Shown: piece by piece, positions 9,918 through 18,915 of the stretch
How the letters are laid out: the number at the start of each line of letters is the position of its first letter
How positions within the stretch are numbered: position 1 is the first letter of the stretch
Source: Pseudomonas promysalinigenes
Lineage (GTDB): Bacteria; Pseudomonadota; Gammaproteobacteria; Pseudomonadales; Pseudomonadaceae
Direction of reading: 5' to 3'
Assembly (NCBI RefSeq): GCF_014269025.2
Contig: NZ_CP077094.1
Span: forward strand, 2,108,001-2,172,000
Length of the DNA: 64,000 nt
The notes under the pieces: model-generated
The model's database searches: none
Seen by the model: only the letters and a program-made list of their open reading frames with translations
Told to the model about the DNA's origin: nothing
Made by a program: the position numbers and the translations under genes

Positions 9918-12058
9918 ACGCGGAACTGATCCATCAGCGCCTGTTGCTGGTTGGCCAGGCTGTTCAGCGACTGGCTGACCCGCGCCGATTCATTGGCCTG
10001 GCCCGAGAGCGATTCGGTCACATCGCGGATGGTCGCAACGTTGCTATTGATCTCCTCGGCCACCGCACTTTGCTCTTCGGCGGCCGAAGCGATTTGCAGG
10101 TTCATGTCAGTGATCACGCTCACCGCCTGGCCGATGCGCTGCAACGCAGTCACCGCCTGGCTCACCTGCTCGACGCCGCCCTGGGCCTGGCGATGGCTGT
10201 GGTCCATACTGCCGACCACATCGCGCGTGCCGGTTTGCAGGTTTTCGATAACCTGGCGGGTCTCTTCTACCGACTGCTGAGTACGCTGCGCCAGGTTGCG
10301 CACTTCGTCGGCGACCACGGCAAATCCGCGGCCGGCTTCACCGGCACGGGCCGCCTCGATGGCAGCATTGAGCGCGAGCAGGTTGGTCTGTTCGGCGATC
10401 GAGCGGATCACCTCCAGTACCGAGCCGATTTTCTCGCTGTTCTGGGCCAGCCCTTGGACTTCGGCCATGGCCTGGCTCATGTTGTCTGCCAAGGCGTCGA
10501 TGCTGCTGGTGGTGCGGTCGATCACTGCCAGGCCTTCGCGGGTGGCTTGGTCTGCGTCACGGGCAGCCTGCGCGGCCTGGGCGGCGCTGCGGGCGACGTC
10601 CTGGGCGGTGGCACTCATTTCATGGGAGGCGGTGGCCACTTGGTCCACCTGGCGGTACTGCTGCTCCATGCCAGCGCTGGTTTGGGTCGCGATGGATGAG
10701 GATTGGTCCGCGGTGCCACGGGCAGCCTGCACCGAGCGCTTGACCTCGGCGATGGTCGGTTGCAGCTTGTCCAGGAAGCGGTTGAACCAGCCTGCCAGCT
10801 CGCCGAGTTCGTCACGCTTGTCGTAGGTCAGACGGCGGGTCAAGTCGCCTTCACCGCTGGCGATGTCCTCAAGCATCGCCGCCACGCCAAGGATCGGCTT
10901 GGTCACACCTCGGGCCATCAGCCACACCAGCAGCAAGCCGGCGATGGCGGCGCCAAAGCCCAGGCCCAGCTCCAACAGCGTACCGCTGGTGTTGAGGGTG
11001 TCGAGCTCTTGCTTGAGGGCTTCGGCAGGGCCGGTCAGGGCATTTTCCGGGACATCCAGCATCACCCCCCAGGGTTTGGCACCTGGGATTGGCTCGAACG
11101 CCGCGAGCACTTTCAGGCGCGCCTGGTCGTGGAGGATGCTGAGTTTGCCGCTGGCCATCTTGCGTACCAGCTCCGCGCCTTGGCGAGGGTCGACCTGGTC
11201 GAAGCGCTGAGCCAGCTTGCTGGCATCAGCGCTATAGCCGGCCAGCAGGCCGACCGGGCTGAGGATGCCAACCGTGGCGCGGCCTTCGTACAGGTTGCGG
11301 CTGGCGTCCTGGCTCAGGGCCTGCAAGCTATTGAGGTTGATGTCGATCGAGAGCGTAGCAATGATCTTACCGTTGACCGTCAGCGGGAAGACGATGCTGG
11401 TCATCAACACGCGCTGACCATCGATATCATAGAAGTAGGGTTCCACCACGCAGACCTTGCCGGTGCTGCGCGGGCAGGTCCACCACGTATTGGCTGGCTG
11501 TCCGCTGGGGCCTATCTCGGTGTTGGTCATATCATGTTCGGGCAAAGCCATTGCGGTCAGCTGACCGGCCCGGGGCTGCGACCAGTACAAGGCGAAGCGC
11601 CCGGTCTCGTTGCTGCCCAGCTCGGCTTTTCCGGCGAACAGGCTGTCCTTGTTGTCCAGCGCATTGGGCTCGAACACCAGCGAGAGGCCGAGCAGGTCAG
11701 GGTTGGCCTGCAGTGCGGCATGCACCTGGCGGGTCATGTCTTCGCGCAGGTCGAAAGCGTCCAGAAAACGTTTTTCCGCCTGCTCACGCAGGAACAGCAC
11801 CTGGCGCGAGAAGCCTGCGCCGTACTGATAGGCGTCCATGAACTGGCGGCGAATGTTCAGCGCCTGAACTTCGCCTTGCGACTCGATACGCGCCTGGGCA
11901 GCCTCGGTAAGCATCTGCATGCTGCTGGCCTTGACCAGGTCCGAGCTGTGGTCCATGCGGTACAGCGATAGGCCGACGAGCAGGGTGACGATGCTGGCAA
12001 GGCACAGGCCGGCGAGCAGGGTGATTTTCCACTGGATGGAAAGTTGTCGCAAAGGCAT
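9914..12058 (-). CDS. Methyl-accepting chemotaxis protein, large periplasmic (dCache-type) sensor
   Basis: 714 residues. TM1 is at about 11-33, followed by a periplasmic domain of about 330 residues with Cache features ('[22 protein letters not shown]', '[15 protein letters not shown]'), TM2 near 360-385, a HAMP domain and the signalling domain. The conserved hairpin tip is near residue 570 ([19 protein letters not shown], then [15 protein letters not shown]). It senses a periplasmic ligand and controls CheA. The ligand is not readable; the amino-acid motif typical of PctA-like dCache domains is not evident. ATG at 12058 ([11 protein letters not shown]) was chosen because TM1 starts right after it; an upstream extension to 12214 lacks support. 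Confidence 0.93.
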   Translation of the reverse strand: MPLRQLSIQWKITLLAGLCLASIVTLLVGLSLYRMDHSSDLVKASSMQMLTEAAQARIESQGEVQALNIRRQFMDAYQYGAGFSRQVLFLREQAEKRFLDAFDLREDMTRQVHAALQANPDLLGLSLVFEPNALDNKDSLFAGKAELGSNETGRFALYWSQPRAGQLTAMALPEHDMTNTEIGPSGQPANTWWTCPRSTGKVCVVEPYFYDIDGQRVLMTSIVFPLTVNGKIIATLSIDINLNSLQALSQDASRNLYEGRATVGILSPVGLLAGYSADASKLAQRFDQVDPRQGAELVRKMASGKLSILHDQARLKVLAAFEPIPGAKPWGVMLDVPENALTGPAEALKQELDTLNTSGTLLELGLGFGAAIAGLLLVWLMARGVTKPILGVAAMLEDIASGEGDLTRRLTYDKRDELGELAGWFNRFLDKLQPTIAEVKRSVQAARGTADQSSSIATQTSAGMEQQYRQVDQVATASHEMSATAQDVARSAAQAAQAARDADQATREGLAVIDRTTSSIDALADNMSQAMAEVQGLAQNSEKIGSVLEVIRSIAEQTNLLALNAAIEAARAGEAGRGFAVVADEVRNLAQRTQQSVEETRQVIENLQTGTRDVVGSMDHSHRQAQGGVEQVSQAVTALQRIGQAVSVITDMNLQIASAAEEQSAVAEEINSNVATIRDVTESLSGQANESARVSQSLNSLANQQQALMDQFRV

Positions 12059-12326
12059 GGGGTGCAATCCCTTTTTAGCAGTAAGGGTTTTGGTAGTAGG
12101 GCAGGAGGAAGTTGCCTCGAAGGGCGCCACCGCTCGGCTTCGCAAGTGTCGGTAGGCGCAATTCGCCCTCCAGCCTCCCGCTTTATCGACCCGCTGGGTT
12201 TTTTCTTTATTCAAACATTCAATTTAAAGTGCTGGACGATTACGTCCTGTCATGGCGCTTTTGACATCTGCCTTGCACTGCTTCAGAGTGCGCGCTTTTT
12301 GTCTGTTGGTAGAGGAAAGCCAAACC

Positions 12327-13646
12327 ATGAATGCAGTGATCGCCGCGGTGGGCATCATGCTGATATTGAGCCTGTCCCGCGTGCACGTGGTCATCGCCCT
12401 GATCATCGGCGCTTTGGCCGGTGGTTTGATCGGGGGGCTGGGGGTCGAGGGTACGCTCAAGGCTTTCAATGGTGGCCTGGGAGGCGGCGCCACGGTGGCA
12501 CTGTCCTACGCGTTGCTCGGGGCGTTCGCGGTGGCTATTGCCAAGTCTGGGCTGGCTCACGCCCTGGCCGACCGCGCGCTCAGCATGATCGACCGCCAGG
12601 GCCACGCCAGTGGTGGCAAGGTTAAATGGCTGCTGATCGGGCTCATGCTGGTGGTAGCGGTGTCATCGCAGAATATTCTGCCCATTCACATCGCCTTCAT
12701 CCCGCTACTAGTGCCGCCGCTGCTGTATGTGCTGACGCGGCTGCGCATCGATCGTCGGTTGGTCGCCTGTGTGATCACCTTCGGCCTGATCACCCCTTAC
12801 ATGTTTTTGCCGATTGGCTTTGGCAACATCTTTCTGAACGAGATTCTGCTGGCCAATGTCGCGCGGGCAGGGGTCGACGTCAGCGGGGTCAATGTGACCC
12901 ACGCCATGGCTATCCCTGCGGCGGGCATGTTCGTCGGCCTTTTGTTGGCTGTGTTCGTCAGCTACCGCAACAAGCGCGACTACGACCTGGCACGCATCGA
13001 GCAGGTCGAGCAGGTCAGCGTGCAGTACAACCCGCTCACCTTGCTGGTTGCCGCGCTGGCAATCGCTGCGGCGTTCATTGTGCAATTGTGGCTGGAGTCG
13101 ATGATCATCGGCGCCATGGTGGGCTTTTTGATCTTCTCGCTGTCGGGCATCGTTCGCTGGAAGGAAACCGATGGGCTGTTCACCGAGGGCATGAAGATGA
13201 TGGCCATGATCGGCTTCATCATGATCGCAGCCTCCGGATTTGCCGAGGTGATGAAAGCAACCGGTGAGGTCAAAACCTTGGTCGAGGCGTCGGCGCAGTG
13301 GATCGATCACAGCAAAGGCGTCGGCGCCTTGCTGATGCTGCTGGTGGGGCTGCTGGTGACCATGGGCATCGGCTCATCGTTCTCCACGGTGCCGATCCTG
13401 GCAGCGATCTTCGTGCCATTGTGCATGCAGCTGGGCTTCGACCCACTGGCCACCGTGTGCATCGTCGGTACCGCAGGCGCGTTGGGTGACGCCGGCTCGC
13501 CGGCCTCGGACTCGACCCTCGGGCCGACTTCAGGCCTGAACGTGGACGGACAGCATCATCATATCTGGGACACCGTTGTGCCGACCTTCCTTCACTACAA
13601 CCTACCGTTACTGGCGTTCGGTTGGTTGGCGGCGATGACGCTGTAA
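12327..13646 (+). CDS. Na+/H+ antiporter family membrane protein (YuiF/NhaC-like)
   Basis: 439 residues, almost entirely hydrophobic, about 12 membrane segments. '[21 protein letters not shown]' and '[36 protein letters not shown]' are hallmark stretches of this Na+/H+ antiporter (YuiF-type) family, whose members may instead carry amino acids. GAGGAAA eight bases before the ATG at 12327 decides the start. It stands alone, convergent with fecR (4-bp gap). The 268-bp gap upstream, between this gene and the chemoreceptor, shows no recognisable site. The substrate is uncertain. Confidence 0.85.
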   Translation: MNAVIAAVGIMLILSLSRVHVVIALIIGALAGGLIGGLGVEGTLKAFNGGLGGGATVALSYALLGAFAVAIAKSGLAHALADRALSMIDRQGHASGGKVKWLLIGLMLVVAVSSQNILPIHIAFIPLLVPPLLYVLTRLRIDRRLVACVITFGLITPYMFLPIGFGNIFLNEILLANVARAGVDVSGVNVTHAMAIPAAGMFVGLLLAVFVSYRNKRDYDLARIEQVEQVSVQYNPLTLLVAALAIAAAFIVQLWLESMIIGAMVGFLIFSLSGIVRWKETDGLFTEGMKMMAMIGFIMIAASGFAEVMKATGEVKTLVEASAQWIDHSKGVGALLMLLVGLLVTMGIGSSFSTVPILAAIFVPLCMQLGFDPLATVCIVGTAGALGDAGSPASDSTLGPTSGLNVDGQHHHIWDTVVPTFLHYNLPLLAFGWLAAMTL

Positions 13647-13650
13647 AACC

Positions 13651-14658
13651 TCAGCCCTTGTTCGGCGGCGGCAGGATGCTGTTGATGACGGTGCTGCCGT
13701 CCTTGCTGCGGGTCAGGTAGATCGGCAGCACCTTGGGCAGGCTGTCGACCAATCGCCTGACTTCGCGGGTGCTGTAGATGCCGCTGATGCGGATGCGCCC
13801 GGTTGCAGGGTCAGCCAACTGCAGCGGCGCATCGAGGTAGCGGTTGATCACTGGCAGCGCCTGCTCAAGGCTCAGGTTGTCGAGCACCAGTTTGCCCTGG
13901 CGCCAGGCCAGGCTGCTGTCATAGTCGTCGCTTTCGGCCAGTTGTGGCTCGAAGTCACCGCTGTGGTAGCTGGCCTGCATGCCAGGGCCAAGGCGGTAGC
14001 CGCCGGTGCTGCCCTCGCTGCTGACCAGCACCGACCCCTGCACCAGGGTGACCTTGACCTGGTCCTGGTACTTCCAAACATTGAATTGCGTACCGGTGAC
14101 CCGTGCCTGACCACTGCCGGCGCGGACGATGAAGGGGTGCTTGCTGTCGTGCTGCACCGTGAAGTAAGCCTCGCCGCGTTTAAGCGTGACCTGGCGCTGG
14201 TCCTTGTAGTTGAGGTAGGTCAGTTCGCTGTGCAGGTTGAGTTCGACCTGGCTGCCGTCGCTCAACTGCACGGTGCGCCGTTGATCGCCGGTTTCAAAGT
14301 GCTGATAGTCATTGGGCAGCCAGCCCTGGGTCCAGCCTAGCCATGCTGCCAGCGGCAAGGCCAGCAGGGCCAGTGCCGCCGCCGACGCCAGCGGCCGCCA
14401 GTTGCGTACCTGTGGCGCTTGCTGCACCGTTTGGTTGAAGTCGATGACCGTGGCTGTGCGCGGGAGGTGATCGGCAGTTTGCCAAATCTCCAGCATCGCC
14501 CGGTATTCCTCTTCATGCCGCGGGTCAGCCGCCAGCCAGCAGGCGAACGCTTCATGTTCGAGCGCTGTGCAATCTTCGGCGTGCAAGCGCATGCACCAAT
14601 GCGCGGCAGCGTCGGTGATGGCGTCGTCTGGGCTGGGGTTAAGGCGGTCTTGGTTCAT
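13651..14658 (-). CDS. FecR-family anti-sigma/sigma-regulator protein, orphan
   Basis: 335 residues. The N-terminal cytoplasmic part has the FecR pattern (HWCMRLHAEDCTALEHEAF, then CWLAADPRHEEEYRAM, the 'W..W...dp.h..a' motif). One TM lies at about 105-120 (ASAAALALLALPLAAWLGW), then the FecR periplasmic domain (GDQRRTVQLSDGSQVELN; RGEAYFTVQHD; RVTGTQFNVW) and a C-terminal STN-like segment. These proteins sit in the inner membrane and pass a signal from a TonB receptor to an ECF sigma factor. Neither a fecI-type sigma gene nor a receptor gene is adjacent: upstream lies only marR on the other strand. GGAG precedes the ATG. Confidence 0.92.
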   Translation of the reverse strand: MNQDRLNPSPDDAITDAAAHWCMRLHAEDCTALEHEAFACWLAADPRHEEEYRAMLEIWQTADHLPRTATVIDFNQTVQQAPQVRNWRPLASAAALALLALPLAAWLGWTQGWLPNDYQHFETGDQRRTVQLSDGSQVELNLHSELTYLNYKDQRQVTLKRGEAYFTVQHDSKHPFIVRAGSGQARVTGTQFNVWKYQDQVKVTLVQGSVLVSSEGSTGGYRLGPGMQASYHSGDFEPQLAESDDYDSSLAWRQGKLVLDNLSLEQALPVINRYLDAPLQLADPATGRIRISGIYSTREVRRLVDSLPKVLPIYLTRSKDGSTVINSILPPPNKG

Positions 14659-14716
14659 CAGGGCTCCGGGTTTTGCCCATTCTACCCTGCACAGGGGGGG
14701 CCGAAAACGAGCTAAT

Positions 14717-14731
14717 GGCGAATGACTATCA
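14717..14731 (-). promoter_or_regulatory. Possible degenerate Fur box upstream of fecR
   Basis: Reading leftward, TGATAGTCATTCGCC matches the 7-1-7 Fur core TGATAAT-N-ATTATCA at about 11 positions. It lies 58 bp upstream of the fecR start, where iron-controlled sigma/anti-sigma operons usually carry a Fur box. The match is weak and is offered as a candidate only. Confidence 0.3.
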
Positions 14732-14845
14732 GTTGTGCGGGTTTTCCTGGATTTCGTGACGAATTTCCGATGTTTGAGAATGCTTCGCGGCAACCGCTGT
14801 AGGCGAACCCTTCGTCGCTATTTACATAGGCAGCTAACGAAGGCT

Positions 14846-14874
14846 TTGACATTTACTGCCTAGGCAGTAATATT
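14846..14874 (+). promoter_or_regulatory. marR-emrAB promoter with an 18-bp palindromic operator in its spacer
   Basis: A consensus -35 TTGACA (14846-14851) is followed by a perfect 18-bp palindrome TTACTGCCTAGGCAGTAA (14853-14870) and a -10-like TAATAT/AATATT (14868-14874). The operator therefore fills the -35/-10 spacer, an ideal place for repression by a dimeric MarR protein. A second, imperfect copy (TTACATAGGCAGCTAA) lies at 14822-14837. Inferred: autorepression by the downstream MarR, relieved by an efflux substrate. Confidence 0.75.
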
Positions 14875-14901
14875 TTTAAACAAATGCTCGAGCCGATACC
14901 C

Positions 14902-15375
14902 ATGTCCCATTTCACGCCGGAAAATTTCCAGACCTGTGCCATCGGCATGTTGTTGGGCCGCGCAGCGATCCTCAAGGACCGTATTCTCGATTGGCACCTG
15001 GAATCTGAGGGTGTGACGGCAGCGCAGTTCAAGGTGTTGATCATCGTGACCCAGTACGAGGTGGATACGCCCGCTGAACTGTGCCGTTACCTCGGGCTGG
15101 ACAGTGGCTCGATGACCCGCATGCTCGACCGCCTTGAGCACAAGGGCCTGATCATGCGCAACCGCTGCGCCGATGATCGCCGCCAGGTGCGCCTGGCGTT
15201 GACCAGCGAGGGGCAACGCCTGGCCGACCGCCTGCCAGAGATCGGCGCGGCGGCAATGAACGAACTGGTCGGCGCGCTGCAAGCAGACGAGCTCAAGGCT
15301 CTGGAAAGCCTGTTGGCCAAAATACTGCTCAGTGCCGGCGACCCTCTGACGATCCGCCGCTTCCCTGATCGTTGA
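14902..15375 (+). CDS. MarR-family repressor of the emrAB efflux operon
   Basis: 157 residues from the ATG at 14902 (MSHFTPENFQ). An ATG 18 bases upstream (14884) is in frame but lies almost on the expected transcription start. The winged helix-turn-helix is clear: 'VTAAQFKVLIIV', 'TPAELCRYLGLDSGSMTRMLDRLEHKGLI', and the wing 'RCADDRRQVRLALTSEGQ' with the DxRxxxv.LT hallmark. Thirty bases later emrA begins, so it heads a marR-emrA-emrB operon like E. coli mprA-emrAB. The likely operator is the palindrome just upstream. Ligand unknown, probably a hydrophobic toxic compound. Confidence 0.92.
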   Translation: MSHFTPENFQTCAIGMLLGRAAILKDRILDWHLESEGVTAAQFKVLIIVTQYEVDTPAELCRYLGLDSGSMTRMLDRLEHKGLIMRNRCADDRRQVRLALTSEGQRLADRLPEIGAAAMNELVGALQADELKALESLLAKILLSAGDPLTIRRFPDR

Positions 15376-15405
15376 TCCCTGTTTCGAATATTTCAAGGTA
15401 CTGTC

Positions 15406-16599
15406 ATGGCCACTTCCGCAGACACTGCAAACCCTCCGACCGACGCGCCAGCGCCGGGTAAACGCAAGGCCTGGCTGCTCGGCCTGTTGGTGTTGGTGCT
15501 GCTGGTCGGCGCCGGTACCTGGGCTTGGTACAGCCTGGTCGGGCGCTGGTATGAGAGCACCGACGACGCCTACGTCAACGGCAACGTGGTGGAGATCACG
15601 CCATTGGTGACCGGTACCGTGATCAGCATTGGCGCCGACGATGGCGACCTGGTGCATGCTGGCCAGGTGCTGTTGCAGTTCGACCCTTCGGACAGTGAAG
15701 TGGCGCAGCAGGCTGCCGAGGCCAAGCTCGCGCGGACAGTGCGACAGGTCCGCGGCTTGTACAGCAATGTCGACTCGCTCAAGGCTCAGTTGCAAACGCG
15801 CCAGGCCGAGTTGCAGAAAGCTCAGCAGGACTTCAACCGGCGCAAGGTATTGGCCGCCAGTGGCGCGATCGCGGCGGAAGAGCTGTCCCATGCCCGGGAT
15901 GACCTGACCGTCGCCCAGGCCGCAGTCAACAGTGCGCGCCAGCAACTGAACACCAGCAGCGCACTGGTCGACGACACCGTGGTGTCCTCGCACCCTGAAG
16001 TGATGGCGGCTGCCGCTGATTTGCGCCAGGCCTACCTCGATCACGCCCGCACCACCTTGGTTGCGCCGGTAACCGGCTATGTCGCCAAGCGTACCGTGCA
16101 GCTTGGCCAGCGCCTGCAGCCGGGGACCGCTACCATGGCAGTGATCCCGCTGGATGAGGTGTGGATCGACGCCAACTTCAAGGAAACGCAGTTGCGCGAC
16201 ATGCGCATCGGTCAGCCGGTCGAAGTCAGCGCTGACTTGTACGGCAGCTCGGTCAAGTACAGCGGCACGGTCGACAGCCTCGGCGCCGGTACCGGGAGCG
16301 CCTTCGCGCTGCTGCCTGCGCAGAACGCCACCGGCAACTGGATCAAGATCGTTCAGCGGGTGCCTGTACGTATTCACCTGAGCCCCGACCAACTCAAGGA
16401 CCACCCGCTGCGCATTGGCCTGTCCACCGTCGTCGACGTGGACCTGCATGATCAGAGTGGCCCAACCCTGGCTCAGCAGCCTCCACAGCAGGCCAGCTAC
16501 ACCACGCAGGTGTACGACCGCCAGTTGGACGAGGCAGACCAGCTGATTGCCAGGCTGATTCACCAGAACAGTGCCGCCGGCAAGACGGTCGAGCGATGA
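15406..16599 (+). CDS. emrA: EmrA-type membrane fusion protein of a tripartite efflux pump
   Basis: 397 residues: short cytoplasmic tail, one TM (about 23-43), then the HlyD/EmrA periplasmic adaptor. 'ESTDDAYVNGNVVEITPLVTGTV' opens the barrel-lipoyl half, a coiled-coil hairpin runs through residues about 105-205, and 'APVTGYVAKRTVQLGQRLQPGTATMAVIPLDEVWIDANFKETQL' is diagnostic of EmrA. It links the inner-membrane transporter EmrB to an outer-membrane channel. The gene overlaps emrB by ATGA. No outer-membrane factor gene is in the operon, so a TolC/OprM-type channel must come from elsewhere. Confidence 0.94.
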   Translation: MATSADTANPPTDAPAPGKRKAWLLGLLVLVLLVGAGTWAWYSLVGRWYESTDDAYVNGNVVEITPLVTGTVISIGADDGDLVHAGQVLLQFDPSDSEVAQQAAEAKLARTVRQVRGLYSNVDSLKAQLQTRQAELQKAQQDFNRRKVLAASGAIAAEELSHARDDLTVAQAAVNSARQQLNTSSALVDDTVVSSHPEVMAAAADLRQAYLDHARTTLVAPVTGYVAKRTVQLGQRLQPGTATMAVIPLDEVWIDANFKETQLRDMRIGQPVEVSADLYGSSVKYSGTVDSLGAGTGSAFALLPAQNATGNWIKIVQRVPVRIHLSPDQLKDHPLRIGLSTVVDVDLHDQSGPTLAQQPPQQASYTTQVYDRQLDEADQLIARLIHQNSAAGKTVER

Positions 16600-18131
16600 G
16601 CAACGACGCGCCGGCCCAGTTCACCCCGCCGAGCCTGCTGCTGACCACCATTGGCCTGTCGCTGGCGACCTTCATGCAGGTGCTCGATACCACCATTGCC
16701 AACGTGGCGCTGCCGACCATTTCCGGCAACTTGGGTGTGAGCTACGAGCAGGGCACCTGGGTCATCACTTCGTTTGCAGTCAGTAATGCCATCGCCTTGC
16801 CGCTGACTGGTTGGCTGAGTCGGCGCTTTGGCGAGGTCAAGCTGTTCATCTGGGCGACGTTGTTGTTCGTGCTGGCCTCGTTTCTGTGCGGCATCGCCCA
16901 GTCGATGCCGGAGCTGGTGGGCTTTCGGGTGTTGCAAGGTGTTGTGGCAGGGCCCTTGTATCCCATGACCCAGACTCTGCTGATTGCGGTTTACCCACCC
17001 GCCAAGCGCGGTATGGCCTTGGCATTGCTGGCGATGGTTACGGTGGTGGCGCCGATCGCGGGTCCCATATTGGGCGGCTGGATCACCGACAGTTACAGCT
17101 GGCCGTGGATCTTCTTCATCAACGTACCGATCGGCCTGTTCGCAGCTGCCGTGGTGCGCCAGCAGATGCGCGCCCGGCCAGTGGTCACCAGCCGCCAGCC
17201 GATGGACTACATCGGCCTGTTGACGTTGATCGTGGGTGTGGGCGCGCTGCAAGTGGTGCTGGACAAGGGTAATGACCTGGACTGGTTCGAGTCGTCGTTC
17301 ATCATTATTGGCAGCCTGATTTCGGTGGTCTTTCTGGCGATTTTCGTCATTTGGGAGCTCACCGACCGTCACCCGGTGGTCAATCTGCGCCTGTTCGTGC
17401 ACCGCAACTTTCGGGTCGGCACCATCGTACTGGTGGGGGGCTACGCGGGTTTTTTCGGTATCAACCTGATCTTGCCTCAGTGGCTGCAGACACAGATGGG
17501 CTATACAGCCACCTGGGCGGGGTTGGCGGTGGCGCCGATTGGTGTGCTGCCGGTGATCATGTCGCCTTTTGTAGGTAAGTATGCGCACCGCTTCGACCTG
17601 CGGGTGCTGGCAGGGCTGGCGTTTCTGGCCATTGGCACCAGTTGCTTCATGCGGGCGGGGTTCACCAGCGAGGTGGACTTCCAGCACATTGCCCTGGTGC
17701 AGTTGTTCATGGGTATTGGTGTGGCGCTGTTTTTCATGCCGACCTTGAGCATCCTGCTGTCGGACCTGCCGCCGCAGCAGATTGCCGATGGGTCGGGGCT
17801 GGCGACCTTCCTGCGTACGTTGGGCGGCAGCTTTGCTGCGTCGTTGACGACTTGGATCTGGATTCGCCGGGCGGATCAGCATCATGCCTACCTGAGCGAG
17901 CACATCAGCCAGTTCGACCCGGCGACGAGGCATACGCTTGAGCAGTTGGGCGGGGCCAGCACGCAGAACTACGCGCAGCTTGAGCAGATCGTCAATGCCC
18001 AGGCATACATGATGTCGACGGTGGATTATTTCACCTTGATGACGTGGGTGTTTGCTGGGTTGATCTTGCTGGTATGGCTGGCCAAGCCGCCGTTTACGGC
18101 CAAGGCAGGGCCGGCTTCGGCGGGGCATTGA
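16596..18131 (+). CDS. emrB: EmrB-type MFS drug transporter (DHA2, 14 TM)
   Basis: 511 residues, the usual DHA2 size, with about 14 membrane segments. Seen: 'FMQVLDTTIANVALPTISGNLG' (motif D1 in TM1), 'GWLSRRFGEVKLF' (motif A loop), 'RVLQGVVAGPLYPMTQTLLIAVYPPAKRGMALAL' and motif C-like 'VAPIAGPILGGWITDSYSWPWIFFINVPIG'. It is a proton-driven exporter of hydrophobic compounds working with EmrA and an outer-membrane channel. Last gene of the marR-emrA-emrB operon. A 522-residue antisense frame over it is a shadow. Confidence 0.95.
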   Translation: MSNDAPAQFTPPSLLLTTIGLSLATFMQVLDTTIANVALPTISGNLGVSYEQGTWVITSFAVSNAIALPLTGWLSRRFGEVKLFIWATLLFVLASFLCGIAQSMPELVGFRVLQGVVAGPLYPMTQTLLIAVYPPAKRGMALALLAMVTVVAPIAGPILGGWITDSYSWPWIFFINVPIGLFAAAVVRQQMRARPVVTSRQPMDYIGLLTLIVGVGALQVVLDKGNDLDWFESSFIIIGSLISVVFLAIFVIWELTDRHPVVNLRLFVHRNFRVGTIVLVGGYAGFFGINLILPQWLQTQMGYTATWAGLAVAPIGVLPVIMSPFVGKYAHRFDLRVLAGLAFLAIGTSCFMRAGFTSEVDFQHIALVQLFMGIGVALFFMPTLSILLSDLPPQQIADGSGLATFLRTLGGSFAASLTTWIWIRRADQHHAYLSEHISQFDPATRHTLEQLGGASTQNYAQLEQIVNAQAYMMSTVDYFTLMTWVFAGLILLVWLAKPPFTAKAGPASAGH

Positions 18132-18174
18132 TGAGGTAGCTGTCCTCTCGCTCTAGCGCTCGTTGTTGATTTTA

Positions 18175-18212
<38 letters not shown>

Positions 18213-18216
18213 TTGG

Positions 18217-18645
18217 CTTCTAAGCGCGCGATAGTTCAGGCGACACAGAGTGCGACTTCAGGAGGCCGAACGCAGGCGTCTGGAGGGCCAGGGTGCGTAG
18301 CACCCCTTCGGCGTAGCCGAAGGCGCGAGATGTAGACTTGCGTAGCAAGTCGTAGGCCGCGCGGGCCCGGAAGGCGCCGGAGTGAGGGGACCCCGGAGCG
18401 AAGCGGAGGGGCCGGATGATGGGAGCGGGGGTTTTTGCCTACTTTTTGCCCAGTCAAAAAGTAGGTCGCCGTAAAGGCGAAAAGCGTATTCCGCGCCACC
18501 ATGGCAAATGAATGTAACCCTGATTTGAAAGCCCAAAGCCCAAAGCCCAAAGCCCAAAGCTAGAGCGCGATGGTTTTGGCTGACGCCTGCGCTCGGCCTC
18601 CTGAAGTCGCCTTTCGCGTTGTCTGAGCTATCGCGCGCTTAGAAG
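18217..18645. mobile_element. 429-bp non-coding element with 64-bp inverted repeats and a hairpin-rich core (MITE-like or structured RNA)
   Basis: The arms 18217-18280 and 18582-18645 are inverted copies, 55 of 64 bases identical. The 301-bp core carries three consecutive hairpins each closed by the same GTA loop: 18291-18305 (6-bp stem), 18305-18323 (8-bp stem) and 18335-18351 (7-bp stem). It also has a perfect 11-bp stem CCTACTTTTTG/CAAAAAGTAGG (18438-18465), then TCGCC-GTAAA-GGCGA (18466-18480) and a heptamer repeat. No frame inside looks like a protein. I remember similar blocks scattered through Pseudomonas genomes, which suggests a dispersed element with no transposase of its own. A transcribed structured RNA is the alternative. 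Confidence 0.65.
18528..18560. repeat. Heptanucleotide tandem repeat (AAAGCCC)x4 plus a partial copy
   Basis: Four perfect copies of AAAGCCC and a partial fifth, inside the core of the inverted-repeat element, about 20 bp before its right arm. Confidence 0.95.
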
Positions 18646-18915
18646 CAAGAGCAAGAGCTGAATGTCAGGGTGCAAAGCGTCAGGCAGCGCGGCTTGGTGG
18701 GTCTGATCATCCTGCTGTCCTCGGCGCAATGAGGTTCGTTGATTCAATCCAGGCCTACGCCCATAAATTGAATACCTCGCGCAAAGCATCCCGGCACCTG
18801 TTCGCAATCAAACCCACAACTGCGCGCAATGGTTTGTCTAACCGAATCACTCATTCCATTGGCGCGGCTTTTGACCTATTGTCGAATCGCCGTTCTTGAA
18901 CCACTCCAAACCACT
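18646..18915. other. Non-coding stretch between the repeat element and the SDR gene
   Basis: 270 bases with no convincing gene or site. An in-frame extension of the SDR frame to 18829 exists but shows no ribosome site and adds 29 residues foreign to the family. Confidence 0.6.

Noticed and set aside
14860..16563. 567-codon open frame antisense to marR and emrA
   Set aside because: High-GC codon shadow over two well-supported genes; would also cross the operator.
16560..18128. 522-codon open frame antisense to emrB
   Set aside because: Very rich in His, Gln and Arg, the mark of a complementary strand of a membrane protein gene.
18236..18557. Two overlapping open frames of about 100 codons in the inverted-repeat element
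   Set aside because: They translate hairpins and tandem repeats into Ser/Pro/Arg-rich strings; no plausible protein.
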